DNA of 64,000 nucleotides from Arthrobacter sp. SW1. GTDB taxonomy: Bacteria > Actinomycetota > Actinomycetes > Actinomycetales > Micrococcaceae. The notes beneath the pieces were generated by a model that was not told the DNA's origin, did no database searches, and saw only the letters and a list, made by a program, of their open reading frames with translations. The stretch spans positions 1-64,000 of the forward strand of contig NZ_MJLT01000034.1 in assembly GCF_001766675.1 (NCBI RefSeq), given 5' to 3'. Each line of letters starts with the position of its first letter. Position 1 is the first letter of the stretch. Both the position numbers and the translations under genes were made by a program. Of this stretch, positions 1 through 8,020 are shown one piece after another.

Positions 1-709
1 TGCCTTCCGCGCCGCCGCCGTGGCCGGACAGCAGTTCGAGCCCGACCACGAAGGCGCCGACTCCGAGGGTGGCCAGCGCGAGGCCGGGCCAGTCCATCCT
101 GCGGCTGCGGTCGTGGCCGCCGCGGGGCACCAGGCGCAGTGCGGCGAGGAAGGCGGCCGCCCCCAGGGGCAGGTTGACCAGGAAGATCCAGTGCCAGGAG
201 AGGTATTGCGTCAGCATGCCGCCCACCAAAGGGGCGAGGACGGGTGCCACCAGCCCCGGCCAGACGAGGTAGGCGGTGGCCCTGAAGAGCTGCTCCTTGG
301 GGGTATCGCGGAGGACCACCAGGGTGCCCACCGGAACCATCAGGGCGCCACCGAAGCCTTGGAGGGCGCGGAAGGCCGTCAGTTCCCAGATGCCGGGGCT
401 GAGTGAACACAGCAGGGAGGCCAGGGTGAAGACGGCGATGGCGGTGCAGAAGACCCGCCGGGCGCCGAACCGTTCGGCCAGCCAGGAGCTGGCGGGGATG
501 CCCATGGTGACGGCGAGCAGGTAGGCGGTGATGGCTACGTTCGCATCGGCCGGTGCGATGCCGAAGTCATGCCCGATTGCGGGCAGGGCGGTAGCCAGTG
601 CCGTGCCGTCGAGGAACTCCATGAAAAACGCGGCCGCGACGAGCGTGGCGAGGCCGCGGCCGGGGGCCTTGGGTGCCGGTGGGGCCGCCGCTCGTGGGAT
701 CTGCTGCAA
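1..709 (-). CDS. MFS transporter, DHA2 (EmrB/QacA-like) family, 3'-truncated by window edge
   Basis: An inner-membrane proton-driven exporter of the 14-TM drug:H+ antiporter type; the substrate cannot be read from sequence. The 236 visible residues hold the first membrane helices. The helix-1 motif LDGTALATALPAI, the loop motif with WLAERFGARRVF, and the helix-5 stretch ending WHWIFLVNLPLG are all typical of DHA2 transporters. I chose a TTG start because a strong AAGGAGG lies 6 nt upstream on the minus strand (about 714-720); the in-frame ATG options give no such spacing. The gene is divergent from the dehydrogenase at 816 and shares its short upstream region. The C-terminal half lies beyond base 1. 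Confidence 0.85.
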   Translation of the reverse strand, partial: MQQIPRAAAPPAPKAPGRGLATLVAAAFFMEFLDGTALATALPAIGHDFGIAPADANVAITAYLLAVTMGIPASSWLAERFGARRVFCTAIAVFTLASLLCSLSPGIWELTAFRALQGFGGALMVPVGTLVVLRDTPKEQLFRATAYLVWPGLVAPVLAPLVGGMLTQYLSWHWIFLVNLPLGAAAFLAALRLVPRGGHDRSRRMDWPGLALATLGVGAFVVGLELLSGHGGGAEG

Positions 710-728
710 ATGAAGCCTCCTTGATGCA

Positions 729-776
729 TTGACAGGACAAAGTTTAGCGTCCTACGCTCGTTTGGAGCGCTCCAAA
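729..776 (+). promoter_or_regulatory. Promoter with LacI-type palindromic operator
   Basis: TTGACA at 729-734 and TACGCT at 753-758 (18-nt spacer) look like a -35/-10 pair. Directly downstream, 761-776 is the perfect 16-bp palindrome TTTGGAGCGCTCCAAA with the central CG typical of LacI-family operators, placed where it would block transcription start. It precedes the Gfo/Idh/MocA gene at 816 and differs from the CTAGA-type sites next to the LacI gene at 3031-4008, so it may answer to another repressor. Confidence 0.65.
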
Positions 777-815
777 TTTTGGCGAGCCCACCTTGGATTC
801 CAAAGGAGGAACCCC

Positions 816-2003
816 ATGAACAAGCCCCTCGGCGTTGCCGTCATCGGTGCCGGAATGGCAGGGAAGGCCCACGCCGCGGCCTACCGCAGTGCGAGCACCG
901 TTTTTGCTCCAAGCCTGCCGGAGATCCGGCTCGTCTCCATCGGCGACGTAAACGCCGGATTCGGCCAGGCCGCGGCCGATCGCTTTGGCTATGAGCGCCA
1001 CGACTCCAGCTGGCAGGCCATTGCGGAAGCGGAAGATATCGACGTTGTCTCCGTGGTGGTCGCCAACTCCCTGCACCGCGAAGTGGTTGAGGGCCTCCTT
1101 GCCGCCGGCAAGCACGTGCTGTGCGAGAAGCCGCTCTCGGACACCCTGGAGAACGCGGCAGCGATGGCAGCTGCCGCCCGTGCGGCCGAGGAGAACGGAG
1201 TCCTGGGCCGCATCGGCTTCACTTTCCGCCGCACTCCAGGGATTGCTGCCATCCGTGAACTTGTCAGCAACGGCACGCTGGGAAAGCCGCTGCACTTCTC
1301 CGGCCGCTACTGGACCGACTATTCCTGCAGCCCGGACGCGCCGATGAGCTGGCGCTATAAGGGCGGGGCAGGTTCCGGCGCCCTGGCCGACGTCGGGAGC
1401 CACCTGACGTACATCGCTGAATTCCTGTGCGGGGAGACCAAAGCCGTGTCCGGCGGCCGCCTGCACACCGCGATCGCCAAGCGTCCGCTGCCGCTGGGCG
1501 CAGTGATGGGCCACGACCATGCGGCCGTCAGCGATGTCTTCGAGGAAGTGGAGAACGATGATTACGCCACCTTCTCCGCGGAATTCGAAAGCTGCATCGG
1601 CAGCCTCGAGGTGTCCCGGGTTGCCGCCGGCCACCCGAACTCCCTGACCTTCGAAATCTTCTGCGAAAACGGCGCCGCCCTCTTCAACCAGGACCGGCCC
1701 TCGGAGATCGGGCTGTACCTGAACCACGGCCCCTACGAGCAGAACGGCTTCCGCCAGGTCCTGCTCGGCCCGGGCCACCCCTACCTCGCCGGCGGTCTGC
1801 CCATGGACGCCCCCGGCGTCGGCTTCGGCCAGAACGAGGCCTTCACGTTCCAGGCCCGGGCCTTCCTCGAGGAGCTCGCCGGACTCTCCGCCGAGGAATC
1901 GCTTCCCCGCTGTGCCACTTTCGATGAAGGCCTGCGCAACATGCAGGTCCTCGACGCCGTCGCCCGCTCGGCTGCCGGACACGGCATCCGCGTCAGCCTC
2001 TAA
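816..2003 (+). CDS. Gfo/Idh/MocA-family oxidoreductase (sugar/inositol dehydrogenase-like)
   Basis: A 395-residue NAD(P)-dependent dehydrogenase of the Gfo/Idh/MocA family, which oxidises cyclitols and sugars. The N-terminus holds the Rossmann motif VIGAGMAGKAH (residues 9-19). The family signature EKP at 104-106 supplies the conserved active-site lysine. The C-terminal domain (from about residue 130) is the alpha/beta substrate domain. An ATG at 816 follows AAAGGAGG, so the longer frame opening at 729, which would run through the promoter and operator, is not the start. The TIM-barrel isomerase gene begins 10 nt after its stop, indicating co-transcription. The exact substrate is unknown; myo-inositol-like or a keto-sugar is likely from the neighbours. 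Confidence 0.88.
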   Translation: MNKPLGVAVIGAGMAGKAHAAAYRSASTVFAPSLPEIRLVSIGDVNAGFGQAAADRFGYERHDSSWQAIAEAEDIDVVSVVVANSLHREVVEGLLAAGKHVLCEKPLSDTLENAAAMAAAARAAEENGVLGRIGFTFRRTPGIAAIRELVSNGTLGKPLHFSGRYWTDYSCSPDAPMSWRYKGGAGSGALADVGSHLTYIAEFLCGETKAVSGGRLHTAIAKRPLPLGAVMGHDHAAVSDVFEEVENDDYATFSAEFESCIGSLEVSRVAAGHPNSLTFEIFCENGAALFNQDRPSEIGLYLNHGPYEQNGFRQVLLGPGHPYLAGGLPMDAPGVGFGQNEAFTFQARAFLEELAGLSAEESLPRCATFDEGLRNMQVLDAVARSAAGHGIRVSL

Positions 2004-2013
2004 GGACAAGCGC

Positions 2014-3015
2014 ATGAAACTCGGTGTCTACAACGCCATCCTCCACGACCGCCCGCTTGGGGACGCCCTCAAGGTCATCGCTGACCTTGGCCTCACGGGA
2101 ATCGAGATCAATACCGGCGGCTTCCTGCCCGCGGTCCACGTGCCCGCCATGGACCAGATCCTCGTCAGCGATGCCGCCCGGGACGACTACCTGGCTCTGT
2201 TCGAAGGAACAGGGGTCTCCATTGCGGGCCTGAACTGCAACGGCAACCCGCTGCATCCCAAGGCGGAGATCGGCGAAAAGCATGCCGAGGACGTCCGCCG
2301 ATCCATCCGGCTGGCCGAACGCCTGGGGCAGGACCGGGTGGTCACCATGTCCGGGCTTCCCGGCGGCGAGCCCGGTGCGAGCGTGACCAACTGGATCGTC
2401 AACGCCTGGAACTCCGCGGCCCTGGACGTGCTGGACTACCAATGGGAAGTGGCGGCAAAGTTCTGGCGCGAAACGGACCGGCTCGCGGCCGATCACGGCG
2501 TCAAGGTCGCCCTCGAACTGCACCCGCAGAACCTGGTCTTCAACACGGCGGATGTCCACAAGCTCGTGGAGCTGACCGGCGCCACGAATGTCGGCGTGGA
2601 GCTGGATGCCTCGCACCTGTTCTGGCAGCAGATGGATCCGGTGGCCGTAGTCCGCGAGCTGGGACCCCTGGTGTTCCATGCCGCGGCCAAGGACGTGCGG
2701 GTCAATACGGAACATGCCCGGCTGTACGGCGTTTTGGATAACCGCTTCCGCCGGCTCTCCCCGGATGAGCCGCGCACCAACCTCGGCGGCGACGAATGGG
2801 CCAACGAGTGGCCCAAGGACTCCGCCTGGGACTTCGTGGCGCTCGGCCGCGGGCATGACACCGCCTACTGGGCGGAGTTCCTCCGGGCCTTGCATGAGGT
2901 GGATCCGGACATGATGGTCAACATCGAGCACGAGGATGTCTCCCTGGGCCGCATCGAGGGCTTGGAAATCGCGGCCAAGGTGCTGCTGGACGCCGCGGAG
3001 CAGGCTGGAGTTTGA
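2014..3015 (+). CDS. Sugar phosphate isomerase/epimerase (TIM barrel, AP-endonuclease-2 fold)
   Basis: A 333-residue cytoplasmic protein of the xylose-isomerase-like TIM-barrel superfamily (sugar phosphate isomerases/epimerases, inosose isomerases and dehydratases). Visible family features are the N-terminal strand MKLGVYNAILHD, the metal-ligand-type segments VALELHPQNLVFN and VGVELDASHLFW, and the C-terminal NIEHEDVSLGRIEG, where acidic and His residues form the divalent metal site. ATG at 2014 follows AAGGAC, 10 nt after the dehydrogenase stop, so the two form an operon. Dehydrogenase plus isomerase pairs of this kind degrade inositol-like or rare sugars; the precise reaction is not determinable here. 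Confidence 0.85.
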   Translation: MKLGVYNAILHDRPLGDALKVIADLGLTGIEINTGGFLPAVHVPAMDQILVSDAARDDYLALFEGTGVSIAGLNCNGNPLHPKAEIGEKHAEDVRRSIRLAERLGQDRVVTMSGLPGGEPGASVTNWIVNAWNSAALDVLDYQWEVAAKFWRETDRLAADHGVKVALELHPQNLVFNTADVHKLVELTGATNVGVELDASHLFWQQMDPVAVVRELGPLVFHAAAKDVRVNTEHARLYGVLDNRFRRLSPDEPRTNLGGDEWANEWPKDSAWDFVALGRGHDTAYWAEFLRALHEVDPDMMVNIEHEDVSLGRIEGLEIAAKVLLDAAEQAGV

Positions 3016-3034
3016 CCTGACCGCGCAAGGTCAA
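3012..3034. terminator. Possible short bidirectional terminator
   Basis: TTGACCT (3012-3018) and AGGTCAA (3028-3034) form a 7-bp hairpin between two converging genes. It overlaps both stop regions and has no T-run, so the call is weak. Confidence 0.3.
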
Positions 3035-4008
3035 GGGGTGGGTGCGGGCGCCGTGCTGCTGCGGACCGTCAGCGACGGCGGCACGTTCGAAACCGTGCGC
3101 CGTCCCTCCAGTGCCGCGCGTGCGGCAGCGAGCCCGGCCTCGGCCAAGGCGTCCGGGTCCTGGCGCACGCTGGTGAGGGAGAGCTGCGCCATGGCTGCGA
3201 GGTGGGAGTCGTCGAACCCCACCACGGACAGCCCCGCCGGCACACCGATGCCATGCCCGGACAAGCCGTGGATGAGTCCAGCGGCCGAGGCATCGTTGAA
3301 AGCCACGACGGCGGTCACTCCCTCTTCGTGCAGCCTCGCCGCCTGCCCGGCCGCCTTGATGCCGTCCCCTTCCGCGGGTCCGCCGGCAATCACATGTGGC
3401 GGCAGGCCGGCGTCGGACATCAAGCGCTTGAACTCACGACGGCGGGCGGTGGCTCCGGCTGCCTTCCCGCCGTCGAGATGGGCGAGCGTCCGGTGCCCGA
3501 GAGAGCGCAAGTGCTCGACCGCGAGCCGGACACCCAAGGCTTCGTCGGTGCTGGCGCTGGAAAGACCCGTCGCAGGAGCAAGCAGCGAGGTGACCGGAAC
3601 CGGGAGCCCTGCGAGATCCTTCGCTGCGGAGTCCGGAGCGAGGATCAGCAGGGCCTCGGCGCCCAGGTCCAGGAGTGAATCGATGGCCTGGCTTTCCGTG
3701 CGGCGCGGTCCCCGGGCGCTCAGGGCCAGCTGCATTCCTTCGGCCTCGGCGGCGGGATAGAGGGCCTCGACAACGTCCGCATGGAACGCGCCGTCCAGCG
3801 CAAAGACGACGCCGAGCAAACCGGTCCGTGAACTGCGCAGCAGGCGTGCCCGGGTGTCCGGGCGGTAGCCGAGCTGTTCCGCGGCGGCCATGACCCTGGC
3901 CCGGGTGGCATCGCTGGCGCCGGGCGCCTTGCGCATGACGATCGAGGCCAATGCCCGTGAGACGCCGGCCTCCGCGGCGACGTCGGCCAGCGTGATGCGT
4001 CGCGGCAC
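3031..4008 (-). CDS. LacI-family transcriptional regulator
   Basis: A 325-residue repressor. Residues 5-53 are the LacI helix-turn-helix and hinge (ITLADVAAEAGVSRALASIVMRKAP then EQLGYRPD). The rest is a periplasmic-binding-protein-like ligand domain with FNDASAAGLIHGL and VVGFDDSHLA, the usual effector-site landmarks. It converges on the isomerase gene at 2014-3015 and is divergent from the dehydrogenase at 4179. Two identical CTAGA-type sites lie in the 170-bp gap, so it most likely represses the 4179-6043 operon and itself. The inducer is probably a sugar or cyclitol. Confidence 0.9.
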   Translation of the reverse strand: MPRRITLADVAAEAGVSRALASIVMRKAPGASDATRARVMAAAEQLGYRPDTRARLLRSSRTGLLGVVFALDGAFHADVVEALYPAAEAEGMQLALSARGPRRTESQAIDSLLDLGAEALLILAPDSAAKDLAGLPVPVTSLLAPATGLSSASTDEALGVRLAVEHLRSLGHRTLAHLDGGKAAGATARRREFKRLMSDAGLPPHVIAGGPAEGDGIKAAGQAARLHEEGVTAVVAFNDASAAGLIHGLSGHGIGVPAGLSVVGFDDSHLAAMAQLSLTSVRQDPDALAEAGLAAARAALEGRRTVSNVPPSLTVRSSTAPAPTP

Positions 4009-4034
4009 GTCCGCTCCTTGCTGTCGTTCCGATG

Positions 4035-4132
4035 CTTGGATCCATCCAAGCAGAAAAGTTCTAGAACGATCTAGATTAAAGCGGCGGGTTCTGCGAAACT
4101 CGTCCCCGGGAGCAAGAACTAGAACGATCTAG
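4035..4132. promoter_or_regulatory. Duplicated LacI-type operators in divergent promoter
   Basis: CTAGAACGATCTAG occurs identically at 4061-4074 and 4119-4132 (arms CTAGA/TCTAG around ACGA), 58 bp apart centre to centre, which would suit repressor looping. A further inverted repeat with 7-bp arms CTTGGAT/ATCCAAG spans 4035-4050. All lie between the divergent lacI gene (start 4008) and the dehydrogenase (start 4179). Confidence 0.75.
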
Positions 4133-4178
4133 TCCTTGTGATCCGAACCCTGAGCTGAATCACCGTAAGGACCCTTCC

Positions 4179-5279
4179 ATGCCATACCTTTCCGTCACCT
4201 CCACCCGTCCCGTGCCCCTGCGTGTCGGCCTCATCGGCGCCGGGTGGATGGGCGCCTACCACGCCCGCAGCCTCGCCCTTCGCATTCCGGGCGCCGAACT
4301 GGCCGCCATCGCAGACCCTGCCACCGACGCCGCCACCGCACTCGCTGCCGAGCTGGGGGTGGCCAAGGTGACCGCCGAAGCCGCCGACCTTTTCGCGGAT
4401 CCGGAGATCGGCGCCGTCGTCATCGCCGGCCCCGCACGCTTCCATGCCCGGTTGTCCATCGACGCCGCCCGTGCCGGCAAGCACGTCTTCTGCGAGAAGC
4501 CCGGCGCCCTCACCCTGGACGAACTCGCCGCCGTCGAGGCCGCCGTGCAGGAAGCCGGCGTCCACTGGCAGATCGGCTTCAACCGGCGCTACGCCTCGGA
4601 CTTCCTCGCCGCCCGCCGGGACATCGACGCCGGCGTGGCCGGAACCCCGCAGCTTCTGCGCTCCCTCACCCGGGACCCCGGTAACGGCAGCATCCCGCAT
4701 GCCGCCCGGACCCCGCAGTGGACCATCTTCCTGGAAACCCTCATCCACGACTTCGACACCCTGAACTGGTTCAACCCGGGTGCGGAGCCCGTGAGCGTCC
4801 ACGTCACGGCGGATGCCCTCGTGGAACCCGGGTTCAAGGAGCAGGGCTTTCTGGACACCGCCGTGGTCGCTGTGCGCTACAGCAACGGAGCCATCGCCGT
4901 GGCCGAAGCCAACTTCTCGGCGCTCTACGGCTACGACTGCCGCGGCGAGGTTTTCGGTTCGGCAGGCATGGTGCAGGCCGGTCGCGCCACGGAGACGGCG
5001 GCGCGGCGCTTCACCGCCGCCGGGCTCGCGGCCGATACTCCACGGCTGAACATCGAGCTTTTCGCCGAGGCCTACACGGACGAGCTCGCCGACTTTGCCG
5101 CCGTGGTCCGCGCCCGCCGGGACGGAACCGCCGTCCCGGACTGTGGCGTGGAGCTGACGCCCGGACTGCCCGACGCGCGGCGGGCGCTCGCCGTCGCGCT
5201 CGCCTGCATCGAATCGGCGCAAACCGGCGCTCCTGCAGCTGTTGCCGCCGCCTCGCCCGCGGTGGAGGTGCGGGCATGA
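4179..5279 (+). CDS. Gfo/Idh/MocA-family oxidoreductase (inositol 2-dehydrogenase-like)
   Basis: A 366-residue NAD(P)-dependent dehydrogenase. It has the Rossmann motif VGLIGAGWMGAYHAR (residues 16-30) and the EKP motif at 106-108. The segment IGFNRRYASDF and the later HDFDTLNWF contain the conserved Asp-His region that binds sugar hydroxyls. ATG at 4179 has TAAGGA 6-10 nt upstream. Its stop overlaps the next start (ATGA), so the isomerase gene is translationally coupled. Two LacI sites sit upstream. Similar to IolG/MocA-type enzymes, but the substrate is not fixed by sequence. Confidence 0.87.
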   Translation: MPYLSVTSTRPVPLRVGLIGAGWMGAYHARSLALRIPGAELAAIADPATDAATALAAELGVAKVTAEAADLFADPEIGAVVIAGPARFHARLSIDAARAGKHVFCEKPGALTLDELAAVEAAVQEAGVHWQIGFNRRYASDFLAARRDIDAGVAGTPQLLRSLTRDPGNGSIPHAARTPQWTIFLETLIHDFDTLNWFNPGAEPVSVHVTADALVEPGFKEQGFLDTAVVAVRYSNGAIAVAEANFSALYGYDCRGEVFGSAGMVQAGRATETAARRFTAAGLAADTPRLNIELFAEAYTDELADFAAVVRARRDGTAVPDCGVELTPGLPDARRALAVALACIESAQTGAPAAVAAASPAVEVRA

Positions 5280-6043
5280 GGCTTGCGGTCTGTGCCGAAA
5301 TGGTTTTCACGGAGCTGCCGTTCGTGGAGCGCGTGGAGCGTATCCATGCGGCCGGCTTCGACGTTGAACTGTGGGATTCGCGGGGCAAGGACATTGCAGC
5401 GCTCAAGGCCACTGGCGCGCGGTTCTCCTCGATGACCGGGTATTCGGCGGGTTCGCTGGTGGAACCGGACACCGCTGGCGATGTGGTGCGCAGCGCGGAA
5501 AAGCTGGTCCCCGTGGCGCTGGAACTCGGCATCGAGAGAATGGTTGTCCACCCGGCCGAGCTGATCGACGGGCAGGCGGCCCGCCCGCAGCTGCGGGCAA
5601 CGGGGGAGATGTGGCTTAGCGCCGCGAAAACCCTTGAGAAGCTGGGTGCGCTGGGGGAGCGGTACGGGCTGGTTTTCGCCCTGGAAAATCTCAACACCGT
5701 CCTGGACCACCCGGGCATTCCCCTCGGCCGGGCGAAGGACACCCTGGCGATGGTCCAGGCCGTGGACCATCCCAACGTCAGGCTCATGCTGGACCTCTAC
5801 CACGCGCAGATGGGCGAAGGAAATCTCGTGGAGCTCGTGCGCCGCGCCCTTCCGTGGACGGGCGAAATCCAGGTGGCCGACGTGCCCGGCCGTTGCGAAC
5901 CCGGTACCGGGGAGATCAACTACGCCGCGGTCCACCGTGTGCTCTCCGGGCTGGGCTACGAGGGCGCAGTTGGCATGGAGGCGTGGGCCGCCGGGGATCC
6001 GGATGAAGCATTGCGGGCGTTCGGAGCAGCCTTCGGACGCTAA
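5276..6043 (+). CDS. Hydroxypyruvate isomerase-like TIM-barrel protein
   Basis: A 255-residue TIM-barrel isomerase. The C-terminal segment VPGRCEPGTGEINY is the hallmark of the hydroxypyruvate isomerase (Hyi/OtnI) group, which interconverts hydroxypyruvate and tartronate semialdehyde or acts on related 3-oxo-acids. FALENLN and LMLDLYHAQ carry the metal and substrate ligands of the fold. The start ATG overlaps the preceding TGA by 3 nt (ATGA), giving coupling with the dehydrogenase. The length matches the family (about 255-265 residues). The pairing suggests oxidation of a sugar or sugar acid followed by isomerisation. Confidence 0.82.
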   Translation: MRLAVCAEMVFTELPFVERVERIHAAGFDVELWDSRGKDIAALKATGARFSSMTGYSAGSLVEPDTAGDVVRSAEKLVPVALELGIERMVVHPAELIDGQAARPQLRATGEMWLSAAKTLEKLGALGERYGLVFALENLNTVLDHPGIPLGRAKDTLAMVQAVDHPNVRLMLDLYHAQMGEGNLVELVRRALPWTGEIQVADVPGRCEPGTGEINYAAVHRVLSGLGYEGAVGMEAWAAGDPDEALRAFGAAFGR

Positions 6044-6097
6044 TTTGTCAATTTGTCCAGACATATCTTGACGGTGGGGGCTCGGGCCGGGAATACT
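6044..6097 (+). promoter_or_regulatory. Promoter and inverted repeat before third dehydrogenase
   Basis: TTGACG (6068-6073) and AATACT (6092-6097, 18-nt spacer) form a plausible promoter. Just upstream TTTGTC is repeated at 6044-6049 and 6052-6057, and TGTC-CA-GACA (6054-6063) is a small inverted repeat, so a regulator probably binds here. The gene at 6140 therefore seems to have its own transcript. Confidence 0.5.
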
Positions 6098-6139
6098 CCT
6101 CTACGGTTCCACTGATCCCCGACACGAAGGAGTGCCCCC

Positions 6140-7186
6140 GTGAAAGCCGTTCCCACGCGAACCGTGACCCTTGGACTGATCGGCGTTGGCCGGATCGGGG
6201 TCATGCATGCCCGCAACATCGCCGCCATCACCGGGCAGTTCGCGGCAAGGAACGTCCAGCTGCGGCTCAAGCTCACGGATGTGGCCGAGGAGCACGCCCG
6301 TACGGTGGCAGAAGAGACAGGCGCGGAATTCGTTTCCGGTGGCGCTGAGGGCCTTTTGGCATCTGGCGTGGATGCCCTGCTCATTGCTACCGGAACGCAG
6401 ACCCACCCGGGCCTCATCCTCGCCGGGGTGGATGCCGGCGTGCCCGTGTTCTGTGAAAAGCCCGTGGCGGCATCGGTCGACGAGTCCCGGCCGGTGCTGG
6501 AAGCGATCGCAGCCAAGGGCGGGGTGGTGCAGATCGGCCACCAGCGCCGCTTCGACGCCGGCTACCTCGAGGCCAAGCGCCGGTTCCAGGCCGGTGACCT
6601 CGGCTGGATCCACTCCTTGCGCGCCATCACCGGGGATATGTTCCCGCCGTCGGTCGAGTTCCTGGCCACCTCCGGGGGCCTGTTCCGCGACTGCTCCGTC
6701 CACGATTTCGACATCCTGCGCTGGCTGACCGGCCGCGAGATCGTCGAGGTCTACGCCCGCGGCTCGAACAACGGCGACCCCGCCATCGGTGCGGTCGGCG
6801 ACGTGGACACCGCGCTCGCCGTCGTGACTTTCGACGACGGCACGGTGGGCACAGTCTCAGCCACCCGATACAACGGGGCGGGCCACGACGTCCGCCTCGA
6901 AATCCAAGGGTCCAAGTCCTCGGTGATGGTGGGCTTGGACGCGAAGGCGGCGCTGCGCTCCGCCGAACCGGGCGTGGCATTCCCGGACGGTGAAAGCCAC
7001 CGGACCTTCGCCGAAAGGTTCGACGCCGCCTACCGGGCGGAGCTGGCCGCGTTCATTGAGCTGGTGCTGGGGGAACGGGAGAACCCCTGCACGCCGGAAG
7101 ACGCCGTCGCGGCTTCCCGGGTGGCCGACGCCGCCCAGGAATCCCTCGCCACGGGCGTGCCCGTCAAAGTGGTCCAGCCGGCCTAG
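6140..7186 (+). CDS. Gfo/Idh/MocA-family oxidoreductase (probable inositol 2-dehydrogenase)
   Basis: A 348-residue dehydrogenase with Rossmann motif GLIGVGRIGVMHARN (residues 12-26), EKP at 106-108, IGHQRRFDAGY in the active-site helix, and CSVHDFDILRWLTG carrying the conserved Asp-His pair. This set is closest to myo-inositol/scyllo-inositol 2-dehydrogenases among the three paralogues here. The start is GTG at 6140, 7 nt after AAGGAG. It ends in CTAG shared with the converging amidotransferase gene, so the two stops overlap by 4 nt. No iolC/D/E/B genes accompany it. Confidence 0.87.
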   Translation: MKAVPTRTVTLGLIGVGRIGVMHARNIAAITGQFAARNVQLRLKLTDVAEEHARTVAEETGAEFVSGGAEGLLASGVDALLIATGTQTHPGLILAGVDAGVPVFCEKPVAASVDESRPVLEAIAAKGGVVQIGHQRRFDAGYLEAKRRFQAGDLGWIHSLRAITGDMFPPSVEFLATSGGLFRDCSVHDFDILRWLTGREIVEVYARGSNNGDPAIGAVGDVDTALAVVTFDDGTVGTVSATRYNGAGHDVRLEIQGSKSSVMVGLDAKAALRSAEPGVAFPDGESHRTFAERFDAAYRAELAAFIELVLGERENPCTPEDAVAASRVADAAQESLATGVPVKVVQPA

Positions 7187-7959
7187 CCCCCGCCAGCCTC
7201 CCGGCACACCTCAACGAAGGCCCGGAACGGCGCCAGACGCTGTTCTTCCGGCAGGCTGGCGGCCTCGGGGTGCCACTGCATGGACACCACCCAGCGTGCG
7301 GGGTCTTCCAGGCCTTCGATGGTGCCGTCGTCGGCCACCGCGGTCACCAGCAGCCCGTTGCCCACACGGGCCACGGCCTGGTGGTGGCCCGAGGCAATCC
7401 GCACGGAAGGGGCCGAGCCGCCGTACAGCGCGGCGAGGCGCGAACCCGCGGTCAGTCCGACGTCGTGCCACGCCCATGAATGTTCAGCCCACTCGTGCTC
7501 CGGATCCGGTGCAGGCTCGCCCGCCACCACCCGATGCACCACCGGCGAAGGGTGCATGTCCTGGATGAGCGTGCCGCCGTAGAGCACGTTCAGGAGCTGG
7601 TGGCCGCGGCAGATGCCCAGCACCGGGATTCCGGCCGCGATGCCCGCCTTGGCAACGGACATGTCCAGCTCGTCCTGCGCGGGGTTGACGTCGTACAGTT
7701 CGGGCCCGGGCTCCTCGCCGTAGAGGCCGGGGTCCAGGTCGCCGCCGCCGGGCAACAGCACGCCGTCGAGCTCGCGGACTGCGCCGCCGTTGCCGGGCTC
7801 AACAAGCGAATCCAACAGCACGGGTTCCGCCCCCGCCTGCCGGAGCAGCTCGACGATGAGTTCAAAGAGGTGGTTGGCCTTGCCGACGCGCGGATCGGCG
7901 CCTTCGGAGCTGCTGAGCCGGACGGGAACGCCGATGCGCGGGGAACCATGTGCCTGCAT
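7183..7959 (-). CDS. Class I glutamine amidotransferase / gamma-glutamyl-GABA hydrolase-like (PuuD family)
   Basis: A 258-residue cytoplasmic hydrolase of the peptidase C26 group. The nucleophile elbow GICRGHQ places Cys at 117, and the MQWHPE segment provides His230 and Glu232 for the triad. PGGGDLDPGLY near residues 70-80 is the usual oxyanion-region motif of PuuD-type proteins, which cleave gamma-glutamyl amides such as gamma-glutamyl-GABA in polyamine breakdown. No other puu genes are adjacent. The window's guanidinobutyrase, which would make GABA, is 50 kb away, so the substrate remains open. Confidence 0.85.
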   Translation of the reverse strand: MQAHGSPRIGVPVRLSSSEGADPRVGKANHLFELIVELLRQAGAEPVLLDSLVEPGNGGAVRELDGVLLPGGGDLDPGLYGEEPGPELYDVNPAQDELDMSVAKAGIAAGIPVLGICRGHQLLNVLYGGTLIQDMHPSPVVHRVVAGEPAPDPEHEWAEHSWAWHDVGLTAGSRLAALYGGSAPSVRIASGHHQAVARVGNGLLVTAVADDGTIEGLEDPARWVVSMQWHPEAASLPEEQRLAPFRAFVEVCREAGGG

Positions 7960-8020
7960 GGCCCCATTCTGCTACGGCACCCTGCTAGGGGGCGCGTGCC
8001 GCGATGCCTAAGCTGGGGAA

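Noticed and set aside
744-2015. Long antisense frames opposite the first dehydrogenase, and similar ones at 14415-16511, 16132-17829, 21268-23775, 27757-30114 and 50941-52821
   Set aside because: Each mirrors a well-supported gene and lacks ribosome sites and recognisable domains.
7183-7959. Polyamine (Puu) pathway assignment for the amidotransferase
   Set aside because: The catalytic motif fits PuuD, but no puuA, puuB or puuC neighbours are present, so only the family is claimed.
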